From Rhodothermus marinus DSM 4252 (lineage in GTDB: Bacteria; Bacteroidota; Rhodothermia; Rhodothermales; Rhodothermaceae): a DNA stretch of 64,000 bases. Below are positions 28,443 through 36,314 of this stretch, piece by piece. Numbering within the stretch: position 1 is the first letter of the stretch; the number at the start of each line of letters is the position of its first letter. The DNA lies in assembly GCF_000024845.1 (NCBI RefSeq), contig NC_013501.1:2956874-3020873 (forward strand). The letters are read 5' to 3'. Made by a program: the position numbers and the translations under genes. Below the pieces are notes generated by a model. The model made no database searches. It saw nothing but the letters and a program-made list of their open reading frames with translations, and was not told the DNA's origin.

Positions 28443-28480
28443 TTGCATTTCTGCGCGCAGACATTTAGACTATGTCTAAG
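28443..28480 (+). promoter_or_regulatory. feo promoter with DtxR-family-like operator
   Basis: TTGCAT (28443-28448), a 17-bp spacer and TAGACT (28466-28471) form a promoter. The inverted repeat TTTAGAC-TAT-GTCTAAG (28464-28480) covers the -10. Its TTAGnC/GnCTAA pattern resembles binding sites of DtxR/IdeR/MntR metal-responsive repressors, so iron-bound repressor would block RNA polymerase. Fur boxes look different. The repressor gene is not in this window. Confidence 0.6.
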
Positions 28481-28509
28481 CTGAAGCCATCGGCCGGAGG
28501 TAGGAAGCC

Positions 28510-28740
28510 ATGCGGAGTGATGCGGCCCCGTTGACCTGTTTCCAGAAAGGACAGTACGTGCAGATCGAATGGCTGGCCCTCGACGAGGAGCAGGCCCAAC
28601 GGCTGCGGGAGCTGGGCGTGCGCGAGGGTTGCCGGGCCTGCGTCATGCTCAACGCCGACAAGTGCATTCTGGGGCTGGGTGCCTGTCGGCTGGCGCTCCA
28701 GCGCGAAGTGGCCATGCGGCTGTTTGCCGTGCCCGCCTGA
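28510..28740 (+). CDS. FeoA-domain protein
   Basis: 76 residues. EEQAQRLRELGVREGCRACVMLNADKCILGLGACRLALQREVAMRLF is the SH3-like FeoA fold: a glycine turn after a small 'LG(I/V)' helix and a final hydrophobic strand with the regular metal-switch position. It has two extra cysteines, unlike the partner FeoA. A strong GGAGG ribosome site lies at 28496-28500. FeoA proteins assist FeoB in Fe2+ import. Confidence 0.78.
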   Translation: MRSDAAPLTCFQKGQYVQIEWLALDEEQAQRLRELGVREGCRACVMLNADKCILGLGACRLALQREVAMRLFAVPA

Positions 28741-28743
28741 ACG

Positions 28744-28968
28744 ATGACGACGCTGCGTGATCTCCGGCCGGGCGAGCGGGGCCGTGTGACGGGCTACGTC
28801 AGCGATCAGCTGCCGCCGCGCATCTTCGAAATGGGCCTGCTGCCCGGCACCGAAGTCGAGCTGGTCCGGCTGGCTCCCCTGGGTGATCCCATCGACCTGA
28901 AAGTCCGTGGCTTCCACCTCTCCATTCGCAAGCACGAAGCCGAGCTGATTCTGGTGGAGCGGTTATGA
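28744..28968 (+). CDS. feoA: FeoA ferrous iron transport protein
   Basis: 74 residues. LRPGERGRVTGYVSDQLPPRIFEMGLLPGTEVELVRLAPLGDPIDLKVRGFHLSIRK is a canonical FeoA domain. It begins 3 bp after the first FeoA-type gene and overlaps feoB by the ATGA at 28965-28968. Two FeoA proteins in tandem with separate FeoB is a known but minor arrangement. Confidence 0.9.
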   Translation: MTTLRDLRPGERGRVTGYVSDQLPPRIFEMGLLPGTEVELVRLAPLGDPIDLKVRGFHLSIRKHEAELILVERL

Positions 28969-31226
28969 GCGGAAGCTGCCACGAACCGGCTGTTGCCGTC
29001 GAAGCACCCCGGGCGCCGGCCATTGCCCACCGCATCGCACTGGCCGGCAACCCGAATGTGGGCAAAACCACGCTGTTCAACCTGCTGACCGGGTTGCGCC
29101 AGAAGGTGGCCAACTATCCGGGCGTGACGGTCGAGCGCAAAAGCGGCCGGCTAGTCGGGCACGAGAGCATCGAAGTCGTCGATCTCCCCGGCACCTACAG
29201 CCTGAATCCCCGCTCCATCGACGAGCGTGTCGCCTACGAGGTGCTGGTCGGGCGCATGCGCGGCGAGCCAGCGCCCGACGTGGTCGTGTGCGTGGTGGAT
29301 GCCACGAACCTGGAGCGTAACCTCTACCTGGTCACCCAGATCATGGACCTGGGCCTGCCGGTCGTGGTGGCGCTCAACATGATGGACGCGCTGGCCGAAA
29401 ACGGCCTGGAACTGGACGTCGAGGGCCTGGCGCGGCGGCTGGGCGTGCCGGTGGTGCCCATGGTGGCCCGTAAAGGTCAGGGCGTCGATCGCCTGAAGGA
29501 AATCCTGCTGCGCGGCGTGCCGCCCCCACCGGCCGAGCGGCGCTGGACGCTCATGCCGGCCGTGGCCTCCGTCGTGGAAGAGCTGGCGCGGCGGCTGAGC
29601 GAGGAGGCCCCGGACGTACCCGAGCGCCAGCGTTTCTTCGAGGCGCTCAGCGCGCTGACCAGCGATACGCTGCTTGAAGCCTGGAAGCGCCGCGCCCCCC
29701 GCTTCTACGAGGCCGTCCTCAAAGCCCGCCGAGATCTGGAAGCCCGCCGGGTGCCCTACCGCCAGGCCGAGATGATCGGCCGCTACGGCTGGCTGAGCCC
29801 GCTCGTAGCCGAGGTGCTGCGCAGGCGCCCGGATGCCCGGGAGCGTACGCTTTCGGACCGCATCGACGCCGTGCTCACGCACCGCGTGGCCGGCCCGCTG
29901 ATCTTCTTCGTGCTGCTGCTGCTCATCTTCCAGGCCATCTTCTCCTGGGCCGTGCCGTTCATGGACGCCATCGAGGCGGCCGTGGCCTGGACCGGCGAGC
30001 AGGTGCGTGCCGTCATGCCCGACGGCTTTCTGGAAGATCTGATCGTCGACGGCGCCATCACGGGCGTGGGCAACGTGCTCGTCTTCCTGCCCCAGATCCT
30101 GTTGCTGTTCTTCTTCCTGGGGATCATGGAAGACACCGGCTACATGGCGCGCACGGCGTTCATCATGGACCGCCTCATGCGCAGACTGGGGTTGAGCGGT
30201 GCCTCGGTGGTGCCGCTGCTGAGCGGCTATGCCTGCGCCGTGCCCGCCATCATGGCCGCGCGCACGCTCGACAACGAGCGCGACCGGATCATCACGATCA
30301 TGGTCACGCCGCTGATGAGCTGCTCGGCCCGCCTGCCCGTCTACACGCTGTTCATCGCGGCCTTCATTCCGAACATCCCGGTGCTCGGCCCGCTCAACAC
30401 CCAGGGGCTGGCCATGTTCAGCCTCTATCTGCTGGGCACGGCCATGGCTTTCGCGGCGGCCTGGGTGCTCAAGACCTTCGTTTTCAAGGGGGAGAGCGCC
30501 TACTTCGTCATGGAGCTGCCGCCCTACCGGGCGCCCCAGTTCAAGCAGATCGTCTATCGCATGATCGACCGGGCCAAGGCGTTCGTCACGCGGGCGGGGA
30601 AGATCATCTTCAGCCTGAGCATCGTGATCTGGTTTCTGGCGAGCTTTCCCCGGGCCGAGCTGGATCCGGAGCTGGCGGCCGAACGCCAGGCGCTGGAGGC
30701 CTGGTACGCGCACGCCCGCGACAGCCTGGAAGCCGTCGGTGCGCCGGTCGCGGCCTTCGAGGAACTGGAGGCGACCTATGAAGCGCGCCTGGCCCCTATC
30801 GCCGACGCCGAAGCCGCCCGCCAGATCAGCCAGAGCTTCATCGGGCGCCTGGGCCATGCGCTGGAGCCGCTCATGCGGCCGCTGGGCTTCGACTGGAAGA
30901 TCACGGCCGGCATCATCTCCTCCTTTCCGGCCCGCGAGGTGATCGTGGGCACCATGGCCACCATCTACGGCGTGGCGCATGCCGGCGAAGACGAGGTCAT
31001 CCTGCGTCAGGCGCTGCGGGCCGATCCGGCCTTTTCGCCGCTGGTGGCCGTCAGCCTGATGGTCTTCTACGTGTTCGCGCTTCAGTGCATGAGCACGCTG
31101 GCCGTGGCACGGCGTGAGCTGGGCACCTGGAAGTGGCCGGCCGTCATGTGGCTCTACATGTTTGCGCTGGCCTACCTGTTCTCGCTGCTCGTCTACCAGG
31201 GCGGCCGCCTGCTGGGACTGGCCTGA
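28965..31226 (+). CDS. feoB: ferrous iron transporter FeoB
   Basis: 753 residues. An N-terminal G-domain (G1 AGNPNVGKTTLFN at 27-39, G3 DLPGTYSL, NMMD as the G4-like NxxD) is followed by a helical linker and a polytopic membrane domain of around ten segments, with two Gate regions (GYACAVPAIMAARTL and FPAREVIVGTMATIYG) and Cys in the pore. It moves Fe2+ inward across the cytoplasmic membrane with GTP binding. The start ATG overlaps the feoA stop. Confidence 0.97.
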   Translation: MSGSCHEPAVAVEAPRAPAIAHRIALAGNPNVGKTTLFNLLTGLRQKVANYPGVTVERKSGRLVGHESIEVVDLPGTYSLNPRSIDERVAYEVLVGRMRGEPAPDVVVCVVDATNLERNLYLVTQIMDLGLPVVVALNMMDALAENGLELDVEGLARRLGVPVVPMVARKGQGVDRLKEILLRGVPPPPAERRWTLMPAVASVVEELARRLSEEAPDVPERQRFFEALSALTSDTLLEAWKRRAPRFYEAVLKARRDLEARRVPYRQAEMIGRYGWLSPLVAEVLRRRPDARERTLSDRIDAVLTHRVAGPLIFFVLLLLIFQAIFSWAVPFMDAIEAAVAWTGEQVRAVMPDGFLEDLIVDGAITGVGNVLVFLPQILLLFFFLGIMEDTGYMARTAFIMDRLMRRLGLSGASVVPLLSGYACAVPAIMAARTLDNERDRIITIMVTPLMSCSARLPVYTLFIAAFIPNIPVLGPLNTQGLAMFSLYLLGTAMAFAAAWVLKTFVFKGESAYFVMELPPYRAPQFKQIVYRMIDRAKAFVTRAGKIIFSLSIVIWFLASFPRAELDPELAAERQALEAWYAHARDSLEAVGAPVAAFEELEATYEARLAPIADAEAARQISQSFIGRLGHALEPLMRPLGFDWKITAGIISSFPAREVIVGTMATIYGVAHAGEDEVILRQALRADPAFSPLVAVSLMVFYVFALQCMSTLAVARRELGTWKWPAVMWLYMFALAYLFSLLVYQGGRLLGLA

Positions 31227-31319
31227 GCCTTCCGCGAATTCCCGACAGAATCGCCCATCGCTGACGTCGGGTTCGTATCTTTTTTTGCGTTCTGCTCAGG
31301 GATTCAGCCTCGACTACCC

Positions 31320-33620
31320 ATGCATACCGCGATGCGTCGCGCCGGAAGGATCGCACTGCTTTCCCTGGTGCTGGCCTGGACCGCCTTTGCCCAGGACGGC
31401 AACGAGCCGATCACGGTCACCGACCTGCTGCGCATTCGCCAGCTCGAAAGTCCGACGGTCTCGCCCGACGGCCGCTGGCTCGCCTACATCGTGCGCCAGA
31501 TCGACACCGTCGAGACCGAACCCGACGTGCGCTACGCCTACCGCACGCACCTGTATCTGGTGCCTACCGACGGGAGCACGCCACCCCGCGCCTACACGCA
31601 CGGCGACCGGACGGCCAGTCAGCCCGCCTGGCATCCGGAAAGCGACCGCATCGCCTTCGTACGGCCGGTCGGCGGTAAGCCCCAGCTCTTCGTGATTTCC
31701 CTCTTTGGCGGCGAGGCCGAGCAGCTCACCGACTTTCGCCACGGCGCGAGCCGGCCCCGCTGGAGTCCGGACGGCTCGCTGCTGCTCTTTACCGCCACGC
31801 TCTCCGAGAAGGACGTGCGCCGCGCCGAGGGCACGCCGCCCTGGCCCGATGAACGACCGGCCCGCACCGCGACCGACACGGCCGGCGCCCGACCGAACCC
31901 CGACGGCTCGCTCGCCGAAATCCGCGCCTGGCTGGCCCGCAACGAAGCCGACGGCAACCCGCGCGTCTTCCACCGGCTCGACTTTCAGGGCGAGCAATCG
32001 CTGCAGCCTCAGTTGCGTTTTCAGCACCTGTACGTCGTCGAACCCCGTCCCGGCGCAAAGCCCCGGGCGCTGACGCACGGCTTCTTCTCGTTCTCCGGTG
32101 CCGAATGGCTGCCGCACGGCCGCCAGATCGTGGCCGCCGCCCTGCTCGATTCTACACGCCATCCGGACCGCACGCGCGGTAGCGACCTCTATCTGATCGA
32201 CGTCGATACCAGTCGCATCAACCTGCTGCTCCATATCGACGGCTACGCGCTCTTTGCGCCCACGCCATCGCCCGACGGCCAGTGGATCGCCTTTCTGGCC
32301 GCACCGCTGGCCGACTCGGGCTATGCCCAGACCGAGATCGGGCTGTTTCGCCTCGACGGTCGCCGCCCGCCCGAGCTGCTCACACTGCACTTCGACCGCT
32401 CGGCGGGCAATCTGAAATGGGCGCCCGACATGCGCTATCTGTACTTCGTGGCACCCTCGAACGGCGGCTTTCCGCTCTATCGCATTCCATTTTTCGACCT
32501 GCACCCGCCACGCCCTGCCGAAGCAACGGCACCGGACACCACCGCCTCACGCGCCCGCTTCACCGCCAACGAGGTTGTGCGCCTGCGGCCGAAAATCGAG
32601 CGCCTGCTCGACTACGACCGCGGCGTGCGCGACTACGACCTGAGCGAGGCCACCGTCTACTACGTGCTCACCGAACCGATAAATCCGTACGAACTCTACG
32701 CGTCCGACCTGGCCTTCAAGCGTCCCCATCGCCTCACCGAGCACAACGCCTCGTGGCTGCGCACGAAGCGACTGAGCCGGCCCGAGTCGTTCACGCTCAA
32801 GCGCGACACGCTGGAGATCCAGTACTGGGTGATGAAGCCGGCCTTCTTCGAAAAGGGCCGACGCTATCCCATGCTGCTAGAAATCCACGGCGGGCCGGCG
32901 GCCATGTGGGGTCCGGGCGAGGCCACCATGTGGCACGAATTCCAGTTCTTTGCGAGCAAGGGCTTTGCCGTCGTGTTCTCGAACCCGCGCGGCTCGGGTG
33001 GCTATGGCCGCGCCTTCCGTCGGGCCAACTACCAGGACTGGGGCGACGGGCCAGCCGGCGACGTGCTGGCCGTGGCGAGTGCGGCGGCCCGCCTGTCGTG
33101 GATCGACCCGGAGCGCCAGGTGGTGACCGGCGGCTCCTATGCGGGCTATCTGACGGCCTGGATCGTGGCACACGACCACCGCTTCAGGGCGGCCGTGGCC
33201 CAGCGCGGCGTCTATGACCTGCAGACCTTCCTGGGCGAAGGAAACGCCTGGCGGCTCGTGCCCTGGCACTTCGGCGGCTACCCGTGGGATCGGGAAACGC
33301 CCGCCCTGCTGCAGGGCGACACGGTCTCGGTGCGCGACGTGATCCTGTACAACTCGCCGATCACCTGGGTACATCAGATCCGCACGCCGCTGCTGATCAT
33401 GCACAGCGATCGGGACCTGCGCACCGGCGTCATCCAGAGTGAAATGCTCTACAAAAGCCTGAAAATCCTGGGCCGGCCTGTCGAGTACGTGCGCTATCCG
33501 GACGAAGGGCACGAGCTGTCGCGCTCGGGCGATCCGAAGCGCCGCATGGACCGCATCCTGCGCATCTACGAGTTTTTCATGCGCTATCTGCCGGCCGAAA
33601 CGCCTCCGGCTTCGGAATGA
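31320..33620 (+). CDS. S9-family prolyl-oligopeptidase-like peptidase, exported
   Basis: 766 residues. Signal peptide (RRAGRIALLSLVLAWTAFAQ), then a beta-propeller of WD40-like PD40 repeats (SPDGRWLAYIV, SPDGSLLLFTA, SPDGQWIAFLA) and a C-terminal alpha/beta hydrolase with Ser606 in GGSYAGY, Asp in HSDRDLRTG and His in DEGHEL. It likely degrades oligopeptides outside the cytoplasm, in the DPP/acylaminoacyl peptidase group. ATG 31320 or 31332 both possible. It overlaps the next gene by four bases. Confidence 0.92.
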   Translation: MHTAMRRAGRIALLSLVLAWTAFAQDGNEPITVTDLLRIRQLESPTVSPDGRWLAYIVRQIDTVETEPDVRYAYRTHLYLVPTDGSTPPRAYTHGDRTASQPAWHPESDRIAFVRPVGGKPQLFVISLFGGEAEQLTDFRHGASRPRWSPDGSLLLFTATLSEKDVRRAEGTPPWPDERPARTATDTAGARPNPDGSLAEIRAWLARNEADGNPRVFHRLDFQGEQSLQPQLRFQHLYVVEPRPGAKPRALTHGFFSFSGAEWLPHGRQIVAAALLDSTRHPDRTRGSDLYLIDVDTSRINLLLHIDGYALFAPTPSPDGQWIAFLAAPLADSGYAQTEIGLFRLDGRRPPELLTLHFDRSAGNLKWAPDMRYLYFVAPSNGGFPLYRIPFFDLHPPRPAEATAPDTTASRARFTANEVVRLRPKIERLLDYDRGVRDYDLSEATVYYVLTEPINPYELYASDLAFKRPHRLTEHNASWLRTKRLSRPESFTLKRDTLEIQYWVMKPAFFEKGRRYPMLLEIHGGPAAMWGPGEATMWHEFQFFASKGFAVVFSNPRGSGGYGRAFRRANYQDWGDGPAGDVLAVASAAARLSWIDPERQVVTGGSYAGYLTAWIVAHDHRFRAAVAQRGVYDLQTFLGEGNAWRLVPWHFGGYPWDRETPALLQGDTVSVRDVILYNSPITWVHQIRTPLLIMHSDRDLRTGVIQSEMLYKSLKILGRPVEYVRYPDEGHELSRSGDPKRRMDRILRIYEFFMRYLPAETPPASE

Positions 33621-34420
33621 GCGGCCGCCTCGCCCCGGAACTGCACCGCCTGCGGCGGGCGCTGCAACGGCTCGATCCACAGGCCATCGTGGTCCTGCTG
33701 GCCGCGCCGTTGCTCGCCTACCTGCAACTGCTCGTCGGCCGCCGCACCTTCTACCTCGACACGCTGGCGCCGGCGCTGGCGTTTCCGGCCACGCCACTGG
33801 CGGCCTGGGCGTGGTGGACCATCCTGCAGGGCGTGCTGGGCTTCGTCGTGCCCGTGGCGCTGCTCCGACTGGGCTTCCGGCACCGCGCCGCCGAGATCGG
33901 GCTGAGTGCGGGCGACCTGCGTTTCGGCCTGTTCGTGCTGGCGCTCTATGTGCCCGTGGTACTGGTCGGAACCTGGGTGCTCTCGGCCGATCCGGCCTTT
34001 CAGGCCATCAATCCCCGGCTTCGGGCCGCCGTCCACGACTGGGGTATTTTTTTGCTTTACGAACTGCTGTTTCTGGTGTACTGGATCGGCTGGGAATACC
34101 TGTGGCGGGGGTTCGTGCTGTTCGGTACGGCCCCGGCGCTGGGCCTCTACGCGATCTTCGTACAGATGCTTCCGTTCGCCGCGCTGCACTTCAACAAGCC
34201 CGCGGCCGAAGCGCTGCTGTCGATCCCCGGCGGGCTGCTGCTGGGTGCGCTCGTGTGGCGCTGCCGCTCGTTCTGGATCGCCGTGCCGATCCACTTCGTG
34301 CAGATGCTGGCGCTGGACTTCTGGTGCACGCTGCGCCTGCGCACCGGCCTCAACGGCCTCGACCCCGCCACTCTCTGGCACCTGCTGCAGCAGGGCTTTC
34401 GTGCGGTTTCTACGGGATGA
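33617..34420 (+). CDS. CPBP-family intramembrane protease-like protein
   Basis: 267 residues with about eight hydrophobic segments. The CPBP motifs are WEYLWRGFVLF (motif 1, normally EExxxR), LPFAALHFNKP (His of motif 2) and IHFVQMLALDF (motif 3). Only one of the two glutamates of motif 1 is present, which questions proteolytic activity. ATGA overlap with the S9 peptidase gene suggests the two are made together. Confidence 0.72.
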   Translation: MSGRLAPELHRLRRALQRLDPQAIVVLLAAPLLAYLQLLVGRRTFYLDTLAPALAFPATPLAAWAWWTILQGVLGFVVPVALLRLGFRHRAAEIGLSAGDLRFGLFVLALYVPVVLVGTWVLSADPAFQAINPRLRAAVHDWGIFLLYELLFLVYWIGWEYLWRGFVLFGTAPALGLYAIFVQMLPFAALHFNKPAAEALLSIPGGLLLGALVWRCRSFWIAVPIHFVQMLALDFWCTLRLRTGLNGLDPATLWHLLQQGFRAVSTG

Positions 34421-34436
34421 TATATAGTTTTCCAGG

Positions 34437-34562
34437 TATTACCGTCGCTCCGGCAATCGAAGCGGACAGGCCGCCCGACTGCTGCGCGAACGTGGCCTGG
34501 AAACCTGCACCAGCGGCGGACAGGAAGAGCTGGCCCGCGCCGGCACCGAAGTGGCGCGCTGA
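34437..34562 (+). pseudogene. rhodanese-domain remnant (C-terminal half)
   Basis: The reading frame reads YYRRSGNRSGQAARLLRERG and then LETCTSGGQEELARAG before TGA at 34560. That is the second half of a PspE-like rhodanese domain, whose catalytic loop is normally Y-C-R-S-G-N-R-S. Here the Cys position is lost and nothing recognisable precedes it, so it is a truncated remnant with no start codon. It begins only 16 bases after the CPBP stop. Confidence 0.65.
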
Positions 34563-34626
34563 AAGCGGAACATCCGCCGGACGCGTGGGTCAGGTTGCCA
34601 CGCCTGGAAATCCATCGCCTTGCCGC

Positions 34627-34956
34627 ATGCCACGCGCCCGTGACTGGTGGGTGCAGGCCGAAGCCGACCTGCGCCATGCCCGCCATGCGCTGGAAGACGA
34701 AGACTACGAGTGAGCTGCGGCGCAGCAGGCGGCCGAAAAGGCCCTGAAGGCCCAGGGGGTGGCGATCGAAGCCGACCTCCTGGATGCCGCCAAAGTGCTG
34801 GACAAGCTATACATTCCCACGCGCTACTCCAACGGCCTGGTAGAAGGTGCCCCAACAGAATTCTTCACGCGCCAGGAAGCCGAACATGCCATCCGCTGTG
34901 CAGAAGCAATCCTTCGGTTCGGTCACGGTCTTCTCGCTGGACCGGCGTCGGGTTGA
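34627..34956 (+). pseudogene. HEPN-domain gene, broken
   Basis: ATG at 34627 opens MPRARDWWVQAEADLRHARHALEDEDYE, then an in-frame TGA at 34711-34713. The frame continues AAAQQAAEKALKAQG, DLLDAAKVLDKLYIPTRYSNG and EAEHAIRCAEAILRF to a stop at 34954. In related HEPN proteins the sequence after DYE is W-A-x-F-A-A-Q-Q; here that Trp codon is TGA and a few codons, plus a longer stretch between EKALK and DLL, appear deleted. I infer three lesions, so no working HEPN protein is made. It would have been the toxin-side partner of the MNT gene downstream. Confidence 0.75.
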
Positions 34957-35278
34957 GGCGGCGCTGCAGGCGCTCGTCGAAACCCTCCAGCATCGGGAAG
35001 AAGTGCTGGCCGTGGTGTGCTTCGGCTCATGGGCACGCGGCGAGGCCAGCGTGGGAAGCGACATAGATGTGCTGGTGGTACTTCGAGACTCGGATCGGCC
35101 TTTTCTGGAGCGGATTGACCGGTACCGCCCTGAAACGTTTCCGGTGGATCTGGACCTCTTTCCCTACACGCTGGCCGAAATTCATCGCGGCCAACCACTG
35201 GCCCGAACCGCTCTGCAGACGGGCACCGTGCTCTGGGCCCGCCAACCCCTCAGCGAACTGCTGAACGATGCGCCCTGA
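34886..35278 (+). CDS. MNT-type nucleotidyltransferase (antitoxin-like)
   Basis: About 130 residues with the minimal nucleotidyltransferase motif CFGSWARGEASVGSDIDVLVV (G-S-x(3)-R-G-E...S-D-I-D) and a third acid in VDLDLFPYT. Such proteins are the antitoxin half of HEPN/MNT modules, which AMPylate the HEPN toxin. The neighbouring HEPN gene is broken. The start at 34886 (MPSAVQKQSF) is the best candidate; an earlier ATG at 34847 lies in-frame. It overlaps the HEPN pseudogene's end and the next gene by 11 bp. Confidence 0.8.
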   Translation: MPSAVQKQSFGSVTVFSLDRRRVEAALQALVETLQHREEVLAVVCFGSWARGEASVGSDIDVLVVLRDSDRPFLERIDRYRPETFPVDLDLFPYTLAEIHRGQPLARTALQTGTVLWARQPLSELLNDAP

Positions 35279-36296
35279 ACTCTGGAATCAGCGCTTTGCG
35301 GAGCCGACGTTTTTCTACGGCACCGAGCCCAACGCCTTCGTGGCCGAAACAGCGCCACGCTACCTCCGGCCCGGTGCCGAGGTGGTCGAGCTGGGCGCGG
35401 GTGAGGGCCGCAATGCCGTCTGGCTGGCGCGCCGGGGCTTCCAGGTGACGGCCGTCGATTACGCCGAGGCCGGGCTGGAAAAAACGCACCGACTGGCCGC
35501 GCAGCAGGGCGTCGCCGTCGAAACGATCCAGGCCGACGTCACGCGATGGCAACCGGACCACTCCTGGGACGCCGTGGTGATCACTTTTCTGCACCTGCCG
35601 CCCGAGGCGCGCCCGGCCCTCTATGCGCTGATCCATCGCATCCTGCGCCCCGGTGGCTACCTGATCGCCGAGTGGTTTCGTCCCGAGCAGCGCACCGAGG
35701 GCTACACCAGCGGCGGCCCACCCGATCCGAGCTGGATGGTGACGGCCGACGAGCTGCGCCGGCATTTTGATCCGGAAGGGATTCTCCTGCTGGAAAATGC
35801 CACGCCCGAACTGAACGAAGGTCCGGGCCACCGCGGCCCCGCCGCCACCGTGCGGCTGGTCTGGCAACGGAGGGCTAAAGGCAGTGCGTGGGATCGTCGG
35901 GGTCCAGGTAGCAGGCGTCGGATTGAAACTGTCGGTCGAGCGCCACCTCATGGACCAGCGCATCCAGAAAGACCCGAATGGCCTCGGCGCCCTCGTAGCG
36001 CGCTCCGTTGCTTTCGGCCAGCACCGGCCAGGCGGTGGGCTTCGAACCGTCCGGAAGACGCTCGCCTTCGCGCACCGGCACCACCCGATGCGCCAGCACC
36101 AGCTCGCGAAGTCGCTCGGCTACCTCGTCGGCTGCCGGGTCTTTCTGTCGTCGATAAAGCACCAGCATCGCCACGGACCAACCGTCTGAACGACTCCTGC
36201 TTTTGTGCTGGTACGTGCAGTGGGTTGATGAGTTCACCGCGCAGGCGGCCAGAAGGCGATCTCCATATCTTCTGCAGCGTTTGTGTTTCCAGGTAA
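35268..36296 (+). CDS. class I SAM-dependent methyltransferase with aberrant C-terminal extension
   Basis: Residues 1 to about 205 are a Rossmann methyltransferase: WNQRFAEPTFFYGTEPNAFVAE, motif I VELGAGEGRNAVWLARRG, DYAEAGLEK, and a LRPGGYLIAEWF motif. The family looks complete there, ending near VRLVWQRR. The same frame then runs on for another 140 Pro/Arg-rich residues that lie antisense to the small reverse gene at 35875-36168. A TAA is found one base out of frame at 35876, so a small insertion or deletion has probably removed the true stop. The run-on ends at TAA 36294-36296, in the same frame as the downstream transporter. Confidence 0.6.
   Translation: MRPELWNQRFAEPTFFYGTEPNAFVAETAPRYLRPGAEVVELGAGEGRNAVWLARRGFQVTAVDYAEAGLEKTHRLAAQQGVAVETIQADVTRWQPDHSWDAVVITFLHLPPEARPALYALIHRILRPGGYLIAEWFRPEQRTEGYTSGGPPDPSWMVTADELRRHFDPEGILLLENATPELNEGPGHRGPAATVRLVWQRRAKGSAWDRRGPGSRRRIETVGRAPPHGPAHPERPEWPRRPRSALRCFRPAPARRWASNRPEDARLRAPAPPDAPAPAREVARLPRRLPGLSVVDKAPASPRTNRLNDSCFCAGTCSGLMSSPRRRPEGDLHIFCSVCVSR
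35875..36168 (-). CDS. small thioredoxin/glutaredoxin-fold-like protein
   Basis: About 97 residues. MLVLYRRQKDPAADEVAERLRELVLAHRVV at the start, WPVLAESNGARYEGAEAIRVFLDALVHE in the middle and CYLDPDDPTHCL at the end suggest a glutaredoxin/GST-N-like alpha/beta fold with a conserved cysteine-rich tail. No CxxC is visible. The start at 36168 begins right at the fold; the open frame upstream is unrelated. Function unknown. Confidence 0.55.
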   Translation of the reverse strand: MLVLYRRQKDPAADEVAERLRELVLAHRVVPVREGERLPDGSKPTAWPVLAESNGARYEGAEAIRVFLDALVHEVALDRQFQSDACYLDPDDPTHCL

Positions 36297-36314
36297 TACA
36301 GGACTGCGCGACCA

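Noticed and set aside
34430-36300. Genomic island or mobile element around the HEPN/MNT genes
   Set aside because: No integrase, transposase, terminal repeats or tRNA boundary and GC is similar to flanks.
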